From an uncultured Eubacteriales bacterium (GTDB lineage: Bacteria > Bacillota > Clostridia > Christensenellales > CAG-138), in assembly GCA_902765005.1 (NCBI GenBank), contig CACWYB010000003.1, positions 1 to 64,000 of the forward strand: a stretch of DNA of 64,000 bases, read 5' to 3'. Every line of letters begins with the position of its first letter. The stretch's first letter is position 1. Shown here in pieces: positions 1-9,689 of this stretch. A program made the translations under genes and the position numbers. The notes below the pieces were generated by a model. That model was not told the origin of the DNA and ran no database searches. It saw nothing but the letters and a program-made list of their open reading frames with translations.

Positions 1-36
1 GCGACGGGAGGATTTTTTATACAAGGAGGTGAAACA

Positions 37-549
37 ATGGCAAACGCGAAGTTTATCGAGCAAAAAGCAGCCAAGGTCGCTGAGATCCAGGCGAAGATCG
101 AGAAGGCGAAGTCCATCGTGTTCTTCGATTATCGTGGCATCACCGTGGCCGAGGATACCGAGCTGCGTCGGAGCATGCGCAAGGAGAACGTGGAATACGT
201 GGTGTTGAAGAACAACATGGTGTCCCGCGCCGCCGAGAACGCTTCCATCGAGTCCAAGATCGAGGACATGCTCAAGGGACCCGTGGCATACGCTTTCGGG
301 TATGAGGACGAAGTGGCCCCCGCCCGCATTCTCAAGGCTTTCGTGAAGAAGGCGAAGAAGTGCGAGATCAAGGGCGGTATCGTGGACGGCAAGCTGACCA
401 GCGCCGCCGACATGGATGCGATCGCCGATCTGCCCAGCAAGGAAGTGCTCATCAGCCGTCTGTTGGGCAGCATGAAGAGCCCCATTTCCAAGCTGGCTAT
501 CGTGCTGGATCAGATCGCAAAGCAGAAGGGCGAAGCCCCCGAAGCGTAA
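37..549 (+). CDS. rplJ: 50S ribosomal protein L10
   Basis: Ribosomal protein L10 forms the base of the stalk of the 50S subunit: its N-terminal domain contacts 23S rRNA and its C-terminal helix carries the L7/L12 dimers that recruit translation GTPases. The 170-residue length and the early SIVFFDYRGITVAE block (about residues 26-39) are typical of the family, and rplL follows directly as in nearly all bacteria. ATG 37 is preceded by a strong AAGGAGGTG at 23-31. The family is usually controlled by an L10 leader RNA in the 5' UTR; only 36 bases of upstream sequence are in this window, so the leader cannot be judged. Confidence 0.98.
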   Translation: MANAKFIEQKAAKVAEIQAKIEKAKSIVFFDYRGITVAEDTELRRSMRKENVEYVVLKNNMVSRAAENASIESKIEDMLKGPVAYAFGYEDEVAPARILKAFVKKAKKCEIKGGIVDGKLTSAADMDAIADLPSKEVLISRLLGSMKSPISKLAIVLDQIAKQKGEAPEA

Positions 550-603
550 GGACCGGGCATTGGCCCACAGAACAACAAAAATAAAATTTTAAGGAGAAAT
601 ATC

Positions 604-975
604 ATGAATAAGGAACAACTGATTGCTGATCTGAAGGCAATGTCCGTTCTGGAGCTGGCCGAGCTGGTCAAGGCTCTGGAGGAAGAGTTTGGCGTGTCCG
701 CCGCCGCCGGTGCCGTCGTGGCCGCTGGCCCCGCTGCCGCCGCTGCTGAGCCCGTGGAAGAGAAGACCGAGTTCGACGTCATCCTCAAGGACGTCGGTCC
801 CGAGAAGATCAAGGTCATCAAGATCGTCCGCGAGCAGACCGGTCTGGGCCTGAAGGAAGCCAAGGCTGTGGTCGATGGCGCTCCCGCCCCCGTCAAGGAA
901 GGCATCTCCAAGGAAGACGCCGAGAAGATCGTCGCCGCTTTCAAGGAAGTCGGCGCCACCTGCGAGATCAAATAA
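604..975 (+). CDS. rplL: 50S ribosomal protein L7/L12
   Basis: L7/L12 is the multicopy stalk protein that binds L10 and recruits EF-G, EF-Tu, IF2 and RF3 to the ribosome. The 123-residue protein has the standard plan: an N-terminal helical dimerisation domain (about residues 1-33), a flexible Ala/Gly/Val-rich hinge (about 34-52) and a globular C-terminal domain that begins with [13 protein letters not shown] and contains the conserved [10 protein letters not shown] and GLGLKEAK helices. AAGGAG at 591-596 serves ATG 604. It is 54 bases downstream of rplJ and the pair ends at a strong terminator, so this is the end of the usual L11/L10 stalk operon. Confidence 0.99.
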   Translation: MNKEQLIADLKAMSVLELAELVKALEEEFGVSAAAGAVVAAGPAAAAAEPVEEKTEFDVILKDVGPEKIKVIKIVREQTGLGLKEAKAVVDGAPAPVKEGISKEDAEKIVAAFKEVGATCEIK

Positions 976-993
976 GATCTCTTCAACCAACAC

Positions 994-1022
994 AAAAAGG
1001 ACGGCTTTTGCCGTCCTTTTTT
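994..1022. terminator. Bidirectional intrinsic terminator between rplL and dinB
   Basis: The arms AAAAGGACGGC and GCCGTCCTTTT enclose a TTTT loop and are followed by a T run. The A-rich left side makes it usable from both strands, so it can end the rplJL transcript and the convergent dinB transcript, whose stop codon is at 1028. Confidence 0.9.
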
Positions 1023-1027
1023 CGCGT

Positions 1028-2257
1028 TCAATCCTTTTTGCCCAGGCCCTTTCCGAACTGCACCGCGTCCCGGCCGAAGCGGGAGCGGATGCTGTCGATG
1101 GCGGTGTCCAGCTTCTGCGCCTTCTCCGAGCCCTTGGTGTCGGAGAACATGCTCAGCTGCTGGGCCCCGTCGGCGCTAAGGCCTGTCACGCCCACGCTGA
1201 GCATGCGGATGGGCTTTCCGGCGGGCCAGTTTTCCCGCAGGAGGGCGGCGGCCGTGTCCCGGATGAGCAGGGTGCCGGTGGTGAATTCGTCCAGCCGCCG
1301 CTGCCGGTTGATCACCTTCAGGTTTGTGTCCTTGATCTGGATCTGCACCACGGAGGCAAAGAGCCTGTGGCGCCGGAGCCGGGTGCCCACCTGGTCGGCG
1401 ATCAGGGTCAGGGCCGTGTGGATCTCCGCCGGGTCAGTAAGATCGTGGTCGAAAGTCACGTTGTGGCTGATGCTCTTAGGCTGCTCCGCGTATCCCACGG
1501 GCATGACGGGGGAGAGGTCCTCCCCTCGGGCGGTCTGCTGCAGATAGGCGCCGGTCTTACCCAGCATGCTTTGGAGGGCGGCGGGGCTGGCCTGGGCCAG
1601 ATCCCCCACGGTCAGGATGCCCCGGGAGCGAAGCAGAGCGGCCCCGGCTTTGCCCACAAACAGCAGATCCTCGATGGGCAGGGGCCAGAGAAGGTCCTTA
1701 TAGTTCTCCCGGGAGATGAGGGTGGTGGCGTCGGGCTTCTTATAGTCGGAGCCCATCTTGGCGAAGGTCTTGTTGAAGGATACGCCCACGGAGATGGTCA
1801 CCCCGATCTGCTCCCGCACCCGGCGGCGCAGCTCATCGGCGATCTCCCTGCCGGAGCCGAAGAGGTGCCGGCTGCCGGTCACATCCAGAAAGCTTTCGTC
1901 GATACTGAACCGCTCTACCAAATCGGTGTAGCCCTCATAGATGGCGTTGATCTTCTCGCAGACCTGGCTGTACTTTTCGTGATGGGCGGGCACCAGCAGC
2001 AGATCGGGACATTTCTTCTTGGCGCTGTAGATGGTCTCCGCCGTCTGGATATGATAGGCTTTGGCCAGCTCATTCTTCGCCAGGATGATCCCGTGCCGCA
2101 GCTCCGGGTCCCCGCAGACGGCCATGGGCACCTGCCTGTACTCCGGGTGGTCGATGGATTCCACGGAGGCAAAATAGCTGTTGCAGTCCGCGTGGAGAAT
2201 GACCCTGTCCGTGGGCAGGAACCCGGGATCGGTATGGGTGTTGGCCGGCTGCCACAT
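1028..2257 (-). CDS. dinB: DNA polymerase IV (Y-family translesion polymerase)
   Basis: A Y-family DNA polymerase that copies past damaged bases with low fidelity. The 409-residue protein carries the N-terminal catalytic aspartate in ILHADCNSYFASVE, the paired acidic residues of RFSIDESFLDVTG, the helix-hairpin-helix region around the FVGKAG segment and a C-terminal little-finger domain. The reading frame stays open upstream, but ATG 2257 is favoured: AAGGAGG lies at 2264-2270, six bases from it, and the homologous region begins right after it. The C-terminus ends in GKGLGKKD without an obvious extended beta-clamp tail; QLSMF about 40 residues before the end is a plausible clamp-binding QLxLF-type motif. 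It converges on rplL and diverges from glpK. Confidence 0.96.
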   Translation of the reverse strand: MWQPANTHTDPGFLPTDRVILHADCNSYFASVESIDHPEYRQVPMAVCGDPELRHGIILAKNELAKAYHIQTAETIYSAKKKCPDLLLVPAHHEKYSQVCEKINAIYEGYTDLVERFSIDESFLDVTGSRHLFGSGREIADELRRRVREQIGVTISVGVSFNKTFAKMGSDYKKPDATTLISRENYKDLLWPLPIEDLLFVGKAGAALLRSRGILTVGDLAQASPAALQSMLGKTGAYLQQTARGEDLSPVMPVGYAEQPKSISHNVTFDHDLTDPAEIHTALTLIADQVGTRLRRHRLFASVVQIQIKDTNLKVINRQRRLDEFTTGTLLIRDTAAALLRENWPAGKPIRMLSVGVTGLSADGAQQLSMFSDTKGSEKAQKLDTAIDSIRSRFGRDAVQFGKGLGKKD

Positions 2258-2294
2258 GCTGCGCCTCCTTCCTGCAAGAAATCGCAAATAGCAC

Positions 2295-2324
2295 TTGCGT
2301 ATGTTCTTGCAATAATGATACAAT
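2295..2324 (+). promoter_or_regulatory. Candidate sigma-A promoter for the glycerol operon
   Basis: TTGCGT at 2295-2300 and TACAAT at 2319-2324 are separated by 18 bases, about 100 bases upstream of glpK in the dinB/glpK divergent gap. The spacing and -10 fit sigma-A; the -35 matches only partly. No catabolite-responsive element was recognised with confidence. Confidence 0.5.
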
Positions 2325-2399
2325 AAATCCCGGAAAATGTGAAGCCAAATGTCTTTTTTCAAAGAGCACATACTTGCTTCACATGCTTTTTGTGCGTAA

Positions 2400-3926
<1,527 letters not shown>

Positions 3927-3951
3927 AGAAGGGTTGAGACAGGTGAACAAA

Positions 3952-5406
3952 ATGTATGACGTGATCATCATCGGCGGCGGCGTGGTGGGCTGTGGCGTTG
4001 CCCGGGAACTGTCCCGGTACAGGGTCAAAACGCTGCTGCTGGAAAAGACCAACGATATCTGCAACGGTCAGAGCAAGGCCAACACCGCCATCATCCACGG
4101 CGGCTACGACGCCAAGCCCGGCACCCTGAAGGCCAAGTTCAACGTGCTGGGCAACGCCATGTTCGACCGGATCCACGAGGAGCTGGACGTGCCCGTGCAG
4201 TGGAACACCTCCTTGGTGGTGTCCTTCAGCCTGGAGGATCATCCCGCCCTGGAGAAGCTCCTGGAGCAAGGCCGCCAAAACGGCTGCCGGGGGGAGCTGC
4301 GGATCATCGACGAGGCGGAGTTGCGGCAGCGGGAGCCCAACGTGGGGCAGGAAGCCAAGGAAGCCCTGCTGGTGGGGGCCGGCGGCATCGTCTGCCCCTA
4401 CGAGCTGACCGTGGCCTTTGCGGAGAACGCGGCGAAAAACGGGGCGGCGTTTCTGAGAAATGCGGAGGTGACCGCCGTCAGCAAGCTTCCCAACGGCCAT
4501 TGGCAGGTGGTTTCCGCCGCGGGCACCTTTGAGACGAGAGCTGTGGTGAACGCCGCCGGGATCTACTCCGACGTCTTCAACAACATGGTCTCCGAGCGGA
4601 AGGTCCATATCCATCCCCGCCGGGGCGAATACTATATCCTGGACAAGAAGTATAAGGACGTCTTCCATGCGGCCATGTTCCAGCTGCCCACCAAGATGGG
4701 CAAGGGCATCCTGGTGGCCCCCACGGTGGACGGCACCGTGCTCATCGGGCCCACGGCGGAGGACATTGAGGACAAGGAGGACAAGCGGACCACTGCGGAA
4801 GGCCTGGCCAAGACCCTGCGGGAGGCCGGCCGCACCTGGGAGCACATTCCCACCCGGGGCTTTATCACCACCTTCTCCGGCCTTCGCTCCACCGGCGACA
4901 CCGGCGACTTCATCCTGGGGGAGGCGGAGGACGCGCCGCTGTTCTTCAACTGCTGCGCCATCGAGTCCCCGGGGCTCACCTCCTCGCCGGCCATCGCCCA
5001 ATGGACGGCGGAACAGATCGCGGATCGGCTGGAACTGGCGCCCAACCCCGCATTCGACCCCATCCGCAAGGCCATCCCCAAGTTCAGGGAGATGAGCGAC
5101 GAGGAGCGGGCGGCCGCCATCGCCGCCGACCCCGATTTCGGCAAGGTCGTCTGCCGGTGCGAGACCGTCACCGAGGCGGAGATCCGGGAGAGCATCCGCC
5201 GCCCGGTGGGCGCCCGGGACATCGACGGCATCAAGCGCCGGACCCGGGCCGGCATGGGCCGGTGCCAGGCGGGCTTCTGCACGCCCCGGACCGTGGAGAT
5301 CCTGGCCGAGGAGCTGGGCATCTCCCCCCTGGAAGTCACCAAGTTCGGCGGCGACTCCCGGATCCTGCAAAGCTACCTCTTCGAGGAGGGCAAAGAAAAT
5401 GCGTAA
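3952..5406 (+). CDS. Anaerobic glycerol-3-phosphate dehydrogenase-like FAD protein (GlpA type)
   Basis: An FAD-dependent dehydrogenase of the DAO superfamily that most likely oxidises the glycerol 3-phosphate made by the kinase upstream to dihydroxyacetone phosphate. It opens with the FAD dinucleotide fold VIIIGGGVVGCGVAREL, followed by the substrate-side segment NTAIIHGGYDAKPG. At about residues 400-460 lies a BFD-like [2Fe-2S] domain with four cysteines arranged as CRC and CQAGFC. That domain is typical of GlpA-like enzymes in Clostridia, where it passes electrons to a partner. AGGTGA at 3942-3947 lies just upstream of ATG 3952; in-frame GTG 3943 and TTG 3934 are less likely starts. The end overlaps the next gene by eight bases, suggesting coupled translation. 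Confidence 0.9.
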   Translation: MYDVIIIGGGVVGCGVARELSRYRVKTLLLEKTNDICNGQSKANTAIIHGGYDAKPGTLKAKFNVLGNAMFDRIHEELDVPVQWNTSLVVSFSLEDHPALEKLLEQGRQNGCRGELRIIDEAELRQREPNVGQEAKEALLVGAGGIVCPYELTVAFAENAAKNGAAFLRNAEVTAVSKLPNGHWQVVSAAGTFETRAVVNAAGIYSDVFNNMVSERKVHIHPRRGEYYILDKKYKDVFHAAMFQLPTKMGKGILVAPTVDGTVLIGPTAEDIEDKEDKRTTAEGLAKTLREAGRTWEHIPTRGFITTFSGLRSTGDTGDFILGEAEDAPLFFNCCAIESPGLTSSPAIAQWTAEQIADRLELAPNPAFDPIRKAIPKFREMSDEERAAAIAADPDFGKVVCRCETVTEAEIRESIRRPVGARDIDGIKRRTRAGMGRCQAGFCTPRTVEILAEELGISPLEVTKFGGDSRILQSYLFEEGKENA

Positions 5407-6664
5407 GACGGACATACTGATCATCGGCGGGGGCCCGGCGGGCCTGGCCGCGGCGGTGGGCGCCTATGAAGCGGGGGCCCGGGACATCCTGATCCTGGAT
5501 CGGGAGGAGCACCTGGGGGGCATCCTCAAACAGTGCATCCACAACGGCTTTGGCCTGCACACCTTCCAGGAGGAGCTGACCGGGCCGGAGTACGCCCAGC
5601 GGTTCATCGACCAGGTGCAAGCGTACGGCATCCCCTACCAGACGGAGACCATGGTCATCCACGTGTCCGCGGACAAGGTGGTCACCTGCGTGTCCCGGCA
5701 GAACGGCTTGGAGCACATCCAGGCGAAGGCCATCATCCTGTGCATGGGCTGCCGGGAGCGGCCCCGGGGTTCCTTGGGCACCCCCGGCGAGCGGTGCCCC
5801 GGGGTGTTCACCGCGGGCACGGCCCAGAAGTTCACCAACTTAGAGGGCATGCTGCCCGGCAAAGAGGTGGTGATCCTGGGCTCCGGCGACATCGGCCTCA
5901 TCATGGCCCGGCGCATGACCTTCCTGGGAGCCAAGGTCCACGCCTGCGTGGAGCTCATGCCCTATTCCAGCGGCCTGAAGCGGAACATCGTCCAGTGCCT
6001 GGACGACTTCGGCATCCCCCTGCTGCTGAGCCACACGGTGGTGGACATCCACGGCCGGGAGCATCTCACCGGCGTCACCGTGGCGGAGGTGGGGCCGGAT
6101 CTCAAGCCCATCCCCGGCACGGAAAAGGAGTACCCCTGCGACACGCTCCTGCTGTCCGTGGGCCTGATCCCGGAGAACGAGCTGACCGAGATGGCCGGGG
6201 TGAAGATCGCGCCCACCACCTCCGGCGCCGTGGTGAACGAGGAGCTGCAGACCTCCGTGCCCGGCATCTTCTCCTGCGGCAACGTGCTCCACGTCCACGA
6301 TCTGGTGGACTTCGTGTCCGAAGAGGCCCGGAAGGCCGGGGTCAACGCCTATCGCTACGTGCAAGGCGAGCTGCCGGAGAGCGGCCGGGCCGTGCCCGTG
6401 GAGATGGGCTTCGGCGTGGGGGGCATCGTGCCCCAGTTCGTGTCCGAAACCGCCACCGGCACGGTGAACTTCATGTTCCGCCCCCGGAACGTGTACCGGA
6501 ACGCCAAGGTGATCGTGGAGGTGAACGGGGAGCAGGTCCTCTCCAAGCGGACCATGATCCTGGCCCCCGGGGAGATGGTGAATCTGAACCTGCCCGCGGA
6601 GAAGCTCAAGGGGCTGAAGGAAGCCCCATCCATCCTGGTTAGAATCGAGGTGCCGGAAGCATGA
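5399..6664 (+). CDS. FAD/NAD(P)-dependent pyridine nucleotide-disulphide-type oxidoreductase of the glycerol operon
   Basis: A 421-residue flavoprotein with two dinucleotide-binding folds: ILIIGGGPAGLAAAVGAYEAG at the N-terminus for FAD and VVILGSGDIGLIMARRM near residue 160 for NAD(P). It also has the CMGCRERPRG segment seen in this family. In clostridial glp operons this protein sits between the GlpA-like dehydrogenase and a DUF1667 protein, and the three probably form a complex replacing GlpB/GlpC, with this subunit moving electrons to or from NAD(H). The complex assignment is inference from conserved gene order. ATG 5399 overlaps the upstream stop by eight bases, and the stop codon shares ATGA with the DUF1667 start. 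Confidence 0.9.
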   Translation: MRKTDILIIGGGPAGLAAAVGAYEAGARDILILDREEHLGGILKQCIHNGFGLHTFQEELTGPEYAQRFIDQVQAYGIPYQTETMVIHVSADKVVTCVSRQNGLEHIQAKAIILCMGCRERPRGSLGTPGERCPGVFTAGTAQKFTNLEGMLPGKEVVILGSGDIGLIMARRMTFLGAKVHACVELMPYSSGLKRNIVQCLDDFGIPLLLSHTVVDIHGREHLTGVTVAEVGPDLKPIPGTEKEYPCDTLLLSVGLIPENELTEMAGVKIAPTTSGAVVNEELQTSVPGIFSCGNVLHVHDLVDFVSEEARKAGVNAYRYVQGELPESGRAVPVEMGFGVGGIVPQFVSETATGTVNFMFRPRNVYRNAKVIVEVNGEQVLSKRTMILAPGEMVNLNLPAEKLKGLKEAPSILVRIEVPEA

Positions 6665-7014
6665 AGTATGAACTGACCTGCATCAACTGCCCCATGGGCT
6701 GTCGGATCACGGCGGACTACGACGGAAAGGAAGTCACCAACATTCAGGGCTACACCTGCGCCCGGGGGAAGGCCTACGCCCAGACGGAGATCACGGACCC
6801 CACCCGCATGGTCACGGCCCTGGTGGGGGTGGAGGGGAGCCATGCGCCCCTTTCCGTCAAAACCCAGAGTCCCATCCGCAAACCTCTGATCTTCGACGCC
6901 CTGAAGGTGATCCGCGGCACCACGGTCAAGCCCCCCGTACACATCGGGGACGTGGTGATCGAAAACGTCTGCGGCTCCGGCGTAAACGTGATCGCCACGG
7001 AGAACGTGGGCTGA
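6661..7014 (+). CDS. DUF1667 cysteine-rich protein of the glycerol operon
   Basis: A small 117-residue protein of the DUF1667 family, regularly found as the last gene after a GlpA-like dehydrogenase and an FAD/NAD oxidoreductase in anaerobic Firmicutes. The N-terminus carries CINCPMGC and a further cysteine in GYTCARGKAYA, an arrangement like the Fe-S or metal-binding end of molybdopterin-type oxidoreductases. A late VCGSGVNVIATENV motif completes the family signature. A role as Fe-S electron-transfer subunit of the glycerol-3-phosphate dehydrogenase complex is plausible but not proven. It overlaps the upstream stop by four bases (ATGA) and is followed by a terminator. Confidence 0.9.
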   Translation: MKYELTCINCPMGCRITADYDGKEVTNIQGYTCARGKAYAQTEITDPTRMVTALVGVEGSHAPLSVKTQSPIRKPLIFDALKVIRGTTVKPPVHIGDVVIENVCGSGVNVIATENVG

Positions 7015-7026
7015 GAAAGCATGCAC

Positions 7027-7061
7027 AAAAAAGGAGAAGGCGGGCTAAGCCTTCTCCTTTT
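7027..7061. terminator. Terminator between the glycerol operon and psuG
   Basis: GGAGAAGGC (7033-7041) pairs with GCCTTCTCC (7049-7057) across a seven-base loop, with an A run before and a short T run after. It lies between convergent genes and can serve both strands. Confidence 0.85.
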
Positions 7062-7072
7062 GCTATATTCGC

Positions 7073-7984
7073 TTACAAGGCCGCGGCGATTTGGGCCGCG
7101 GTTTTCACATTGTTGAACACCAGGTGAATGTTGGCCTCCAAACTGGCGCCGCCGGTCAGATCCTTCACCTTGGCCAGCAGGAAGGGGGTCACGGCCTTGC
7201 CCACCACGCCCTTTTGGTCGGCCTCCATGAGCGCTTCATCTATGATGCCGTTGATGTACTTCGGGTCCATGGACCATTCCTGGGGGATGGGCACGGTGAC
7301 CAGGGTGCCGCCGGGATACCCCAGGGCCTTGGCCGCGTTCAGGGCGTCGGCGATCTCCTTAGGCTCATCCGCCCGGAGGGTGAGGGGGATGCCGCTTTGG
7401 GCGGTGTAGAAGGCGGGCAGCTCATCCGTGCCGAAGCCGATGACGGGCACGCCCTTGGTCTCCAGGTATTCCATGGTCCGGGGCAGATCCAAAATGGCCT
7501 TGGCGCCGGCGCAAACCACGCAGACCGGGGTCTTGCTCAGCTCGTCCAGATCCGCGCTCACGTCCATGGTGTCCTGGCCGTTCCGGTGGACGCCCCCGAT
7601 GCCGCCGGTGGCAAAGACCCGGATGCCCGCCATATGGGCGATGATCATGGTGGCGGCCACGGTGGTGGCCCCGTCCATGCCTCGGGCCAGCAGCAGGGGG
7701 ATGTCCCGCCGGCTGGCCTTGGTCACCTGGCTCCCCTGACGCCCCAGATAGTCGATCTGGTCCGCCGTGAGGCCGGCGCAGAGCTTGCCGCCCAGGATGG
7801 CGCAGGTGGCGGGCACGGCCCCGTTCTCCCGGCAGATGCGCTCGCAGGCAAAGGCCGTCTCCACGTTCTGGGGGTAGGGCATGCCGTGGGAGATGATGGT
7901 GCTCTCCAGGGCCACCACAGGCTTGCCGGCCTTGAGGGCGTCCGCCACCTCAGGGCTCAGTTTCAGAAAAGAATTACGCTCCAT
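7073..7984 (-). CDS. psuG: Pseudouridine-5'-phosphate glycosidase
   Basis: Reversibly cleaves the C-C glycosidic bond of pseudouridine 5'-phosphate to uracil and ribose 5-phosphate, a step in salvage of modified RNA nucleosides. The 303-residue protein shows family hallmarks: VALESTIISHGMPYPQN near the N-terminus, ATCAILGGKLCAGL, the lysine-containing QGSQVTKASRRDIP segment and the glycine-rich FATGGIGGVHR. ATG 7984 is chosen because AAGGAG is five bases upstream; 18 further in-frame codons upstream lack an RBS. No pseudouridine kinase (psuK) gene is next to it. It is divergent from malQ across a palindromic two-way promoter. Confidence 0.96.
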   Translation of the reverse strand: MERNSFLKLSPEVADALKAGKPVVALESTIISHGMPYPQNVETAFACERICRENGAVPATCAILGGKLCAGLTADQIDYLGRQGSQVTKASRRDIPLLLARGMDGATTVAATMIIAHMAGIRVFATGGIGGVHRNGQDTMDVSADLDELSKTPVCVVCAGAKAILDLPRTMEYLETKGVPVIGFGTDELPAFYTAQSGIPLTLRADEPKEIADALNAAKALGYPGGTLVTVPIPQEWSMDPKYINGIIDEALMEADQKGVVGKAVTPFLLAKVKDLTGGASLEANIHLVFNNVKTAAQIAAAL

Positions 7985-8032
7985 ATTCGCTCCTTTTTGG
8001 CTTTCGAGCCGCAAATTTCTGTTTTTCATATG

Positions 8033-8064
8033 GTACATTATAGCATTTGTATGCTACAATGTAC
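8033..8064. promoter_or_regulatory. 32-bp imperfect palindrome carrying back-to-back -10 elements (psuG/malQ)
   Basis: Two 14-base arms (8033-8046 and 8051-8064) with the TTGT loop between them match at 13 of 14 positions. The right arm contains TACAAT (8055-8060), a -10 box towards malQ. The left arm read on the minus strand contains a perfect TATAAT (8037-8042), a -10 box towards psuG. The two promoters therefore overlap and cannot both be occupied. The symmetry also suits a dimeric regulator. No regulator gene is adjacent. Confidence 0.6.
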
Positions 8065-8097
8065 AGGAAACAATTTGCAGGAATGAAGGGTAGGAAC

Positions 8098-9579
8098 ATG
8101 AAACGAGCAAGCGGCGTTCTGTTGCATATCACCAGCCTGCCGTCCCCCTACGGAGTGGGGACATTGGGCCAGGCTGCCTTTGACTTTGTGGACTATCTGC
8201 ACCGGGCCCGGCAGAAGTATTGGCAGGTGCTGCCTCTGACGCCCACGGGCTATGGGGATTCCCCCTATCAAAGCGCCTCCACCTTTGCGGGCAATCCCTA
8301 TCTGGTGGATTTGGACCTGTTGAAGGAACAGGGCCTTTTGACCGAGGAGGACATCGGCACGGACTGGGGGGAGGACCCTCGAAAGGTGGATTTCGGCCTG
8401 CTCTATGACCGGCGGCGGAAGGTGCTGGAGAAGGCCTTCGCCCGGTTCGACCGGCGTCTCATGGCGGACTATGTGGCCAAAAACGCCTGGTATCTGGAGG
8501 ATTGGAGCCTGTTCTGCGCCCTGAAGGATCGTTTCAAGGGCCAGTGTTGGAACGAATGGCCGGCGGATATCCGGGACAGGGAGCCGGCGGCCATGGCCCG
8601 GTACACAGAGGAGCTCCGGGACCTCATCGACTACCACCGCTTCGTTCAGTTCTGCTTCGACAGCCAGTGGCAGGCCCTGCGGCAGTACGCCCATGACCAG
8701 GGCGTTTCCTTCATCGGGGATATCCCCATCTACGTGCCCTACGACAGCGCGGACGTGTGGGCCCATCGGGAGCTGTTCCAGCTCACCGAGGCGGGCATCC
8801 CCAAGCTCATCGCCGGCGTGCCCCCCGATTATTTCTCCGAGCTGGGCCAGCTGTGGGGGAACCCGGTCTACGACTGGGAGGCCAACGAGGCGGAGCGCTT
8901 CGCCTGGTGGCGCAGCCGCCTGAAGGCTGCCGCCAGCCGGTGCGACGTCATCCGCATCGACCATTTTCGGGGCTTGGAAAGCTACTGGGGCGTGGCCTAC
9001 GGAGCCAAGGACGCCCGCATCGGCAGTTGGTACCCCGGCCCAGGCATGAAGCTCATCCGGGCCTTTCAGGAGGAGGGGCTGGGGCAGAATATCATCGCCG
9101 AGGACCTGGGCTTCCTCACCCCCGAAGTAAAACAGCTGCTCAGCGACTCCGGCTGCCCCGGCATGCGGGTCATGCAGTTCGGCTTCGAGCCCCTGTCCGA
9201 CTCCCGGGAGCTGCCCCACAATTACGTGCAGAACTGCGTGGCCTATCTGGGCACCCACGACAACGACACCATCATGGGCTGGTTCGACAGCTGCCCCCCC
9301 AAGGAGGCGGCCTTTGCCGTGGATTACGCCGGGCTGAACCGGCAGGAGGGGTTCCCCTTCGGGTTCGTCCGCTGCCTGATGACCTCCGTGGCCAGGCTGA
9401 CCGTGATCCAGCTGCAGGACCTTTTGGGCCTGGGAAGCGAGCACCGCATGAACCTGCCCGGCACCACCGGTTGGTGGTCCTGGCGGGCGCTGCCCTCCGA
9501 CTTTGACCCTGCCGTGGCGGACAGGCTGGCCTACTACACCCGTATGACCGGCCGAGCCAGCGCGCCGAAGAAACGATAA
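8098..9579 (+). CDS. malQ: 4-alpha-glucanotransferase (amylomaltase)
   Basis: A GH77 enzyme that transfers alpha-1,4-glucan segments between oligosaccharides, used in maltodextrin or glycogen metabolism in the cytoplasm. The 493-residue protein has the amylomaltase N-terminus SGVLLHITSLPSPYGVGTLG, the substrate-binding LPLTPTGYGDSPYQ, the catalytic nucleophile region VIRIDHFRG, the acid/base segment NIIAEDLG and THDNDT, and ends with the GTTGWWSWR block. ATG 8098 follows a GGTAGGA-type RBS; ATG 8083 upstream in frame has GCAGGA too close to be useful. No glycogen or maltose genes are next to it, so it stands as a single-gene unit divergent from psuG. Confidence 0.97.
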   Translation: MKRASGVLLHITSLPSPYGVGTLGQAAFDFVDYLHRARQKYWQVLPLTPTGYGDSPYQSASTFAGNPYLVDLDLLKEQGLLTEEDIGTDWGEDPRKVDFGLLYDRRRKVLEKAFARFDRRLMADYVAKNAWYLEDWSLFCALKDRFKGQCWNEWPADIRDREPAAMARYTEELRDLIDYHRFVQFCFDSQWQALRQYAHDQGVSFIGDIPIYVPYDSADVWAHRELFQLTEAGIPKLIAGVPPDYFSELGQLWGNPVYDWEANEAERFAWWRSRLKAAASRCDVIRIDHFRGLESYWGVAYGAKDARIGSWYPGPGMKLIRAFQEEGLGQNIIAEDLGFLTPEVKQLLSDSGCPGMRVMQFGFEPLSDSRELPHNYVQNCVAYLGTHDNDTIMGWFDSCPPKEAAFAVDYAGLNRQEGFPFGFVRCLMTSVARLTVIQLQDLLGLGSEHRMNLPGTTGWWSWRALPSDFDPAVADRLAYYTRMTGRASAPKKR

Positions 9580-9639
9580 GCTTTTTGTCCCTTTTCTCTT
9601 CGGTGAAGGGAAGAGGAACCGAAAAAAGCGCAACCATAG

Positions 9640-9673
9640 AAAAAAGGGGATAGCCTTTGACTGTCCCCTTTTC
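9640..9673. terminator. Bidirectional terminator between malQ and the aminotransferase gene
   Basis: AAAAGGGGATAG and CTGTCCCCTTTT form a 12-bp stem (one G-T wobble) with a seven-base loop and flanking A and T runs. It separates convergent genes. Confidence 0.85.
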
Positions 9674-9689
9674 AGTTAAATACGTTACA

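Noticed and set aside
1-36. L10 leader RNA
   Set aside because: Only the last bases before rplJ are present, so neither the structure nor its conserved core can be judged.
9592-9616. Hairpin CTCTTC/GAAGAG just after malQ as a separate terminator
   Set aside because: Weak stem without a T run; the strong hairpin at 9640-9673 is sufficient.
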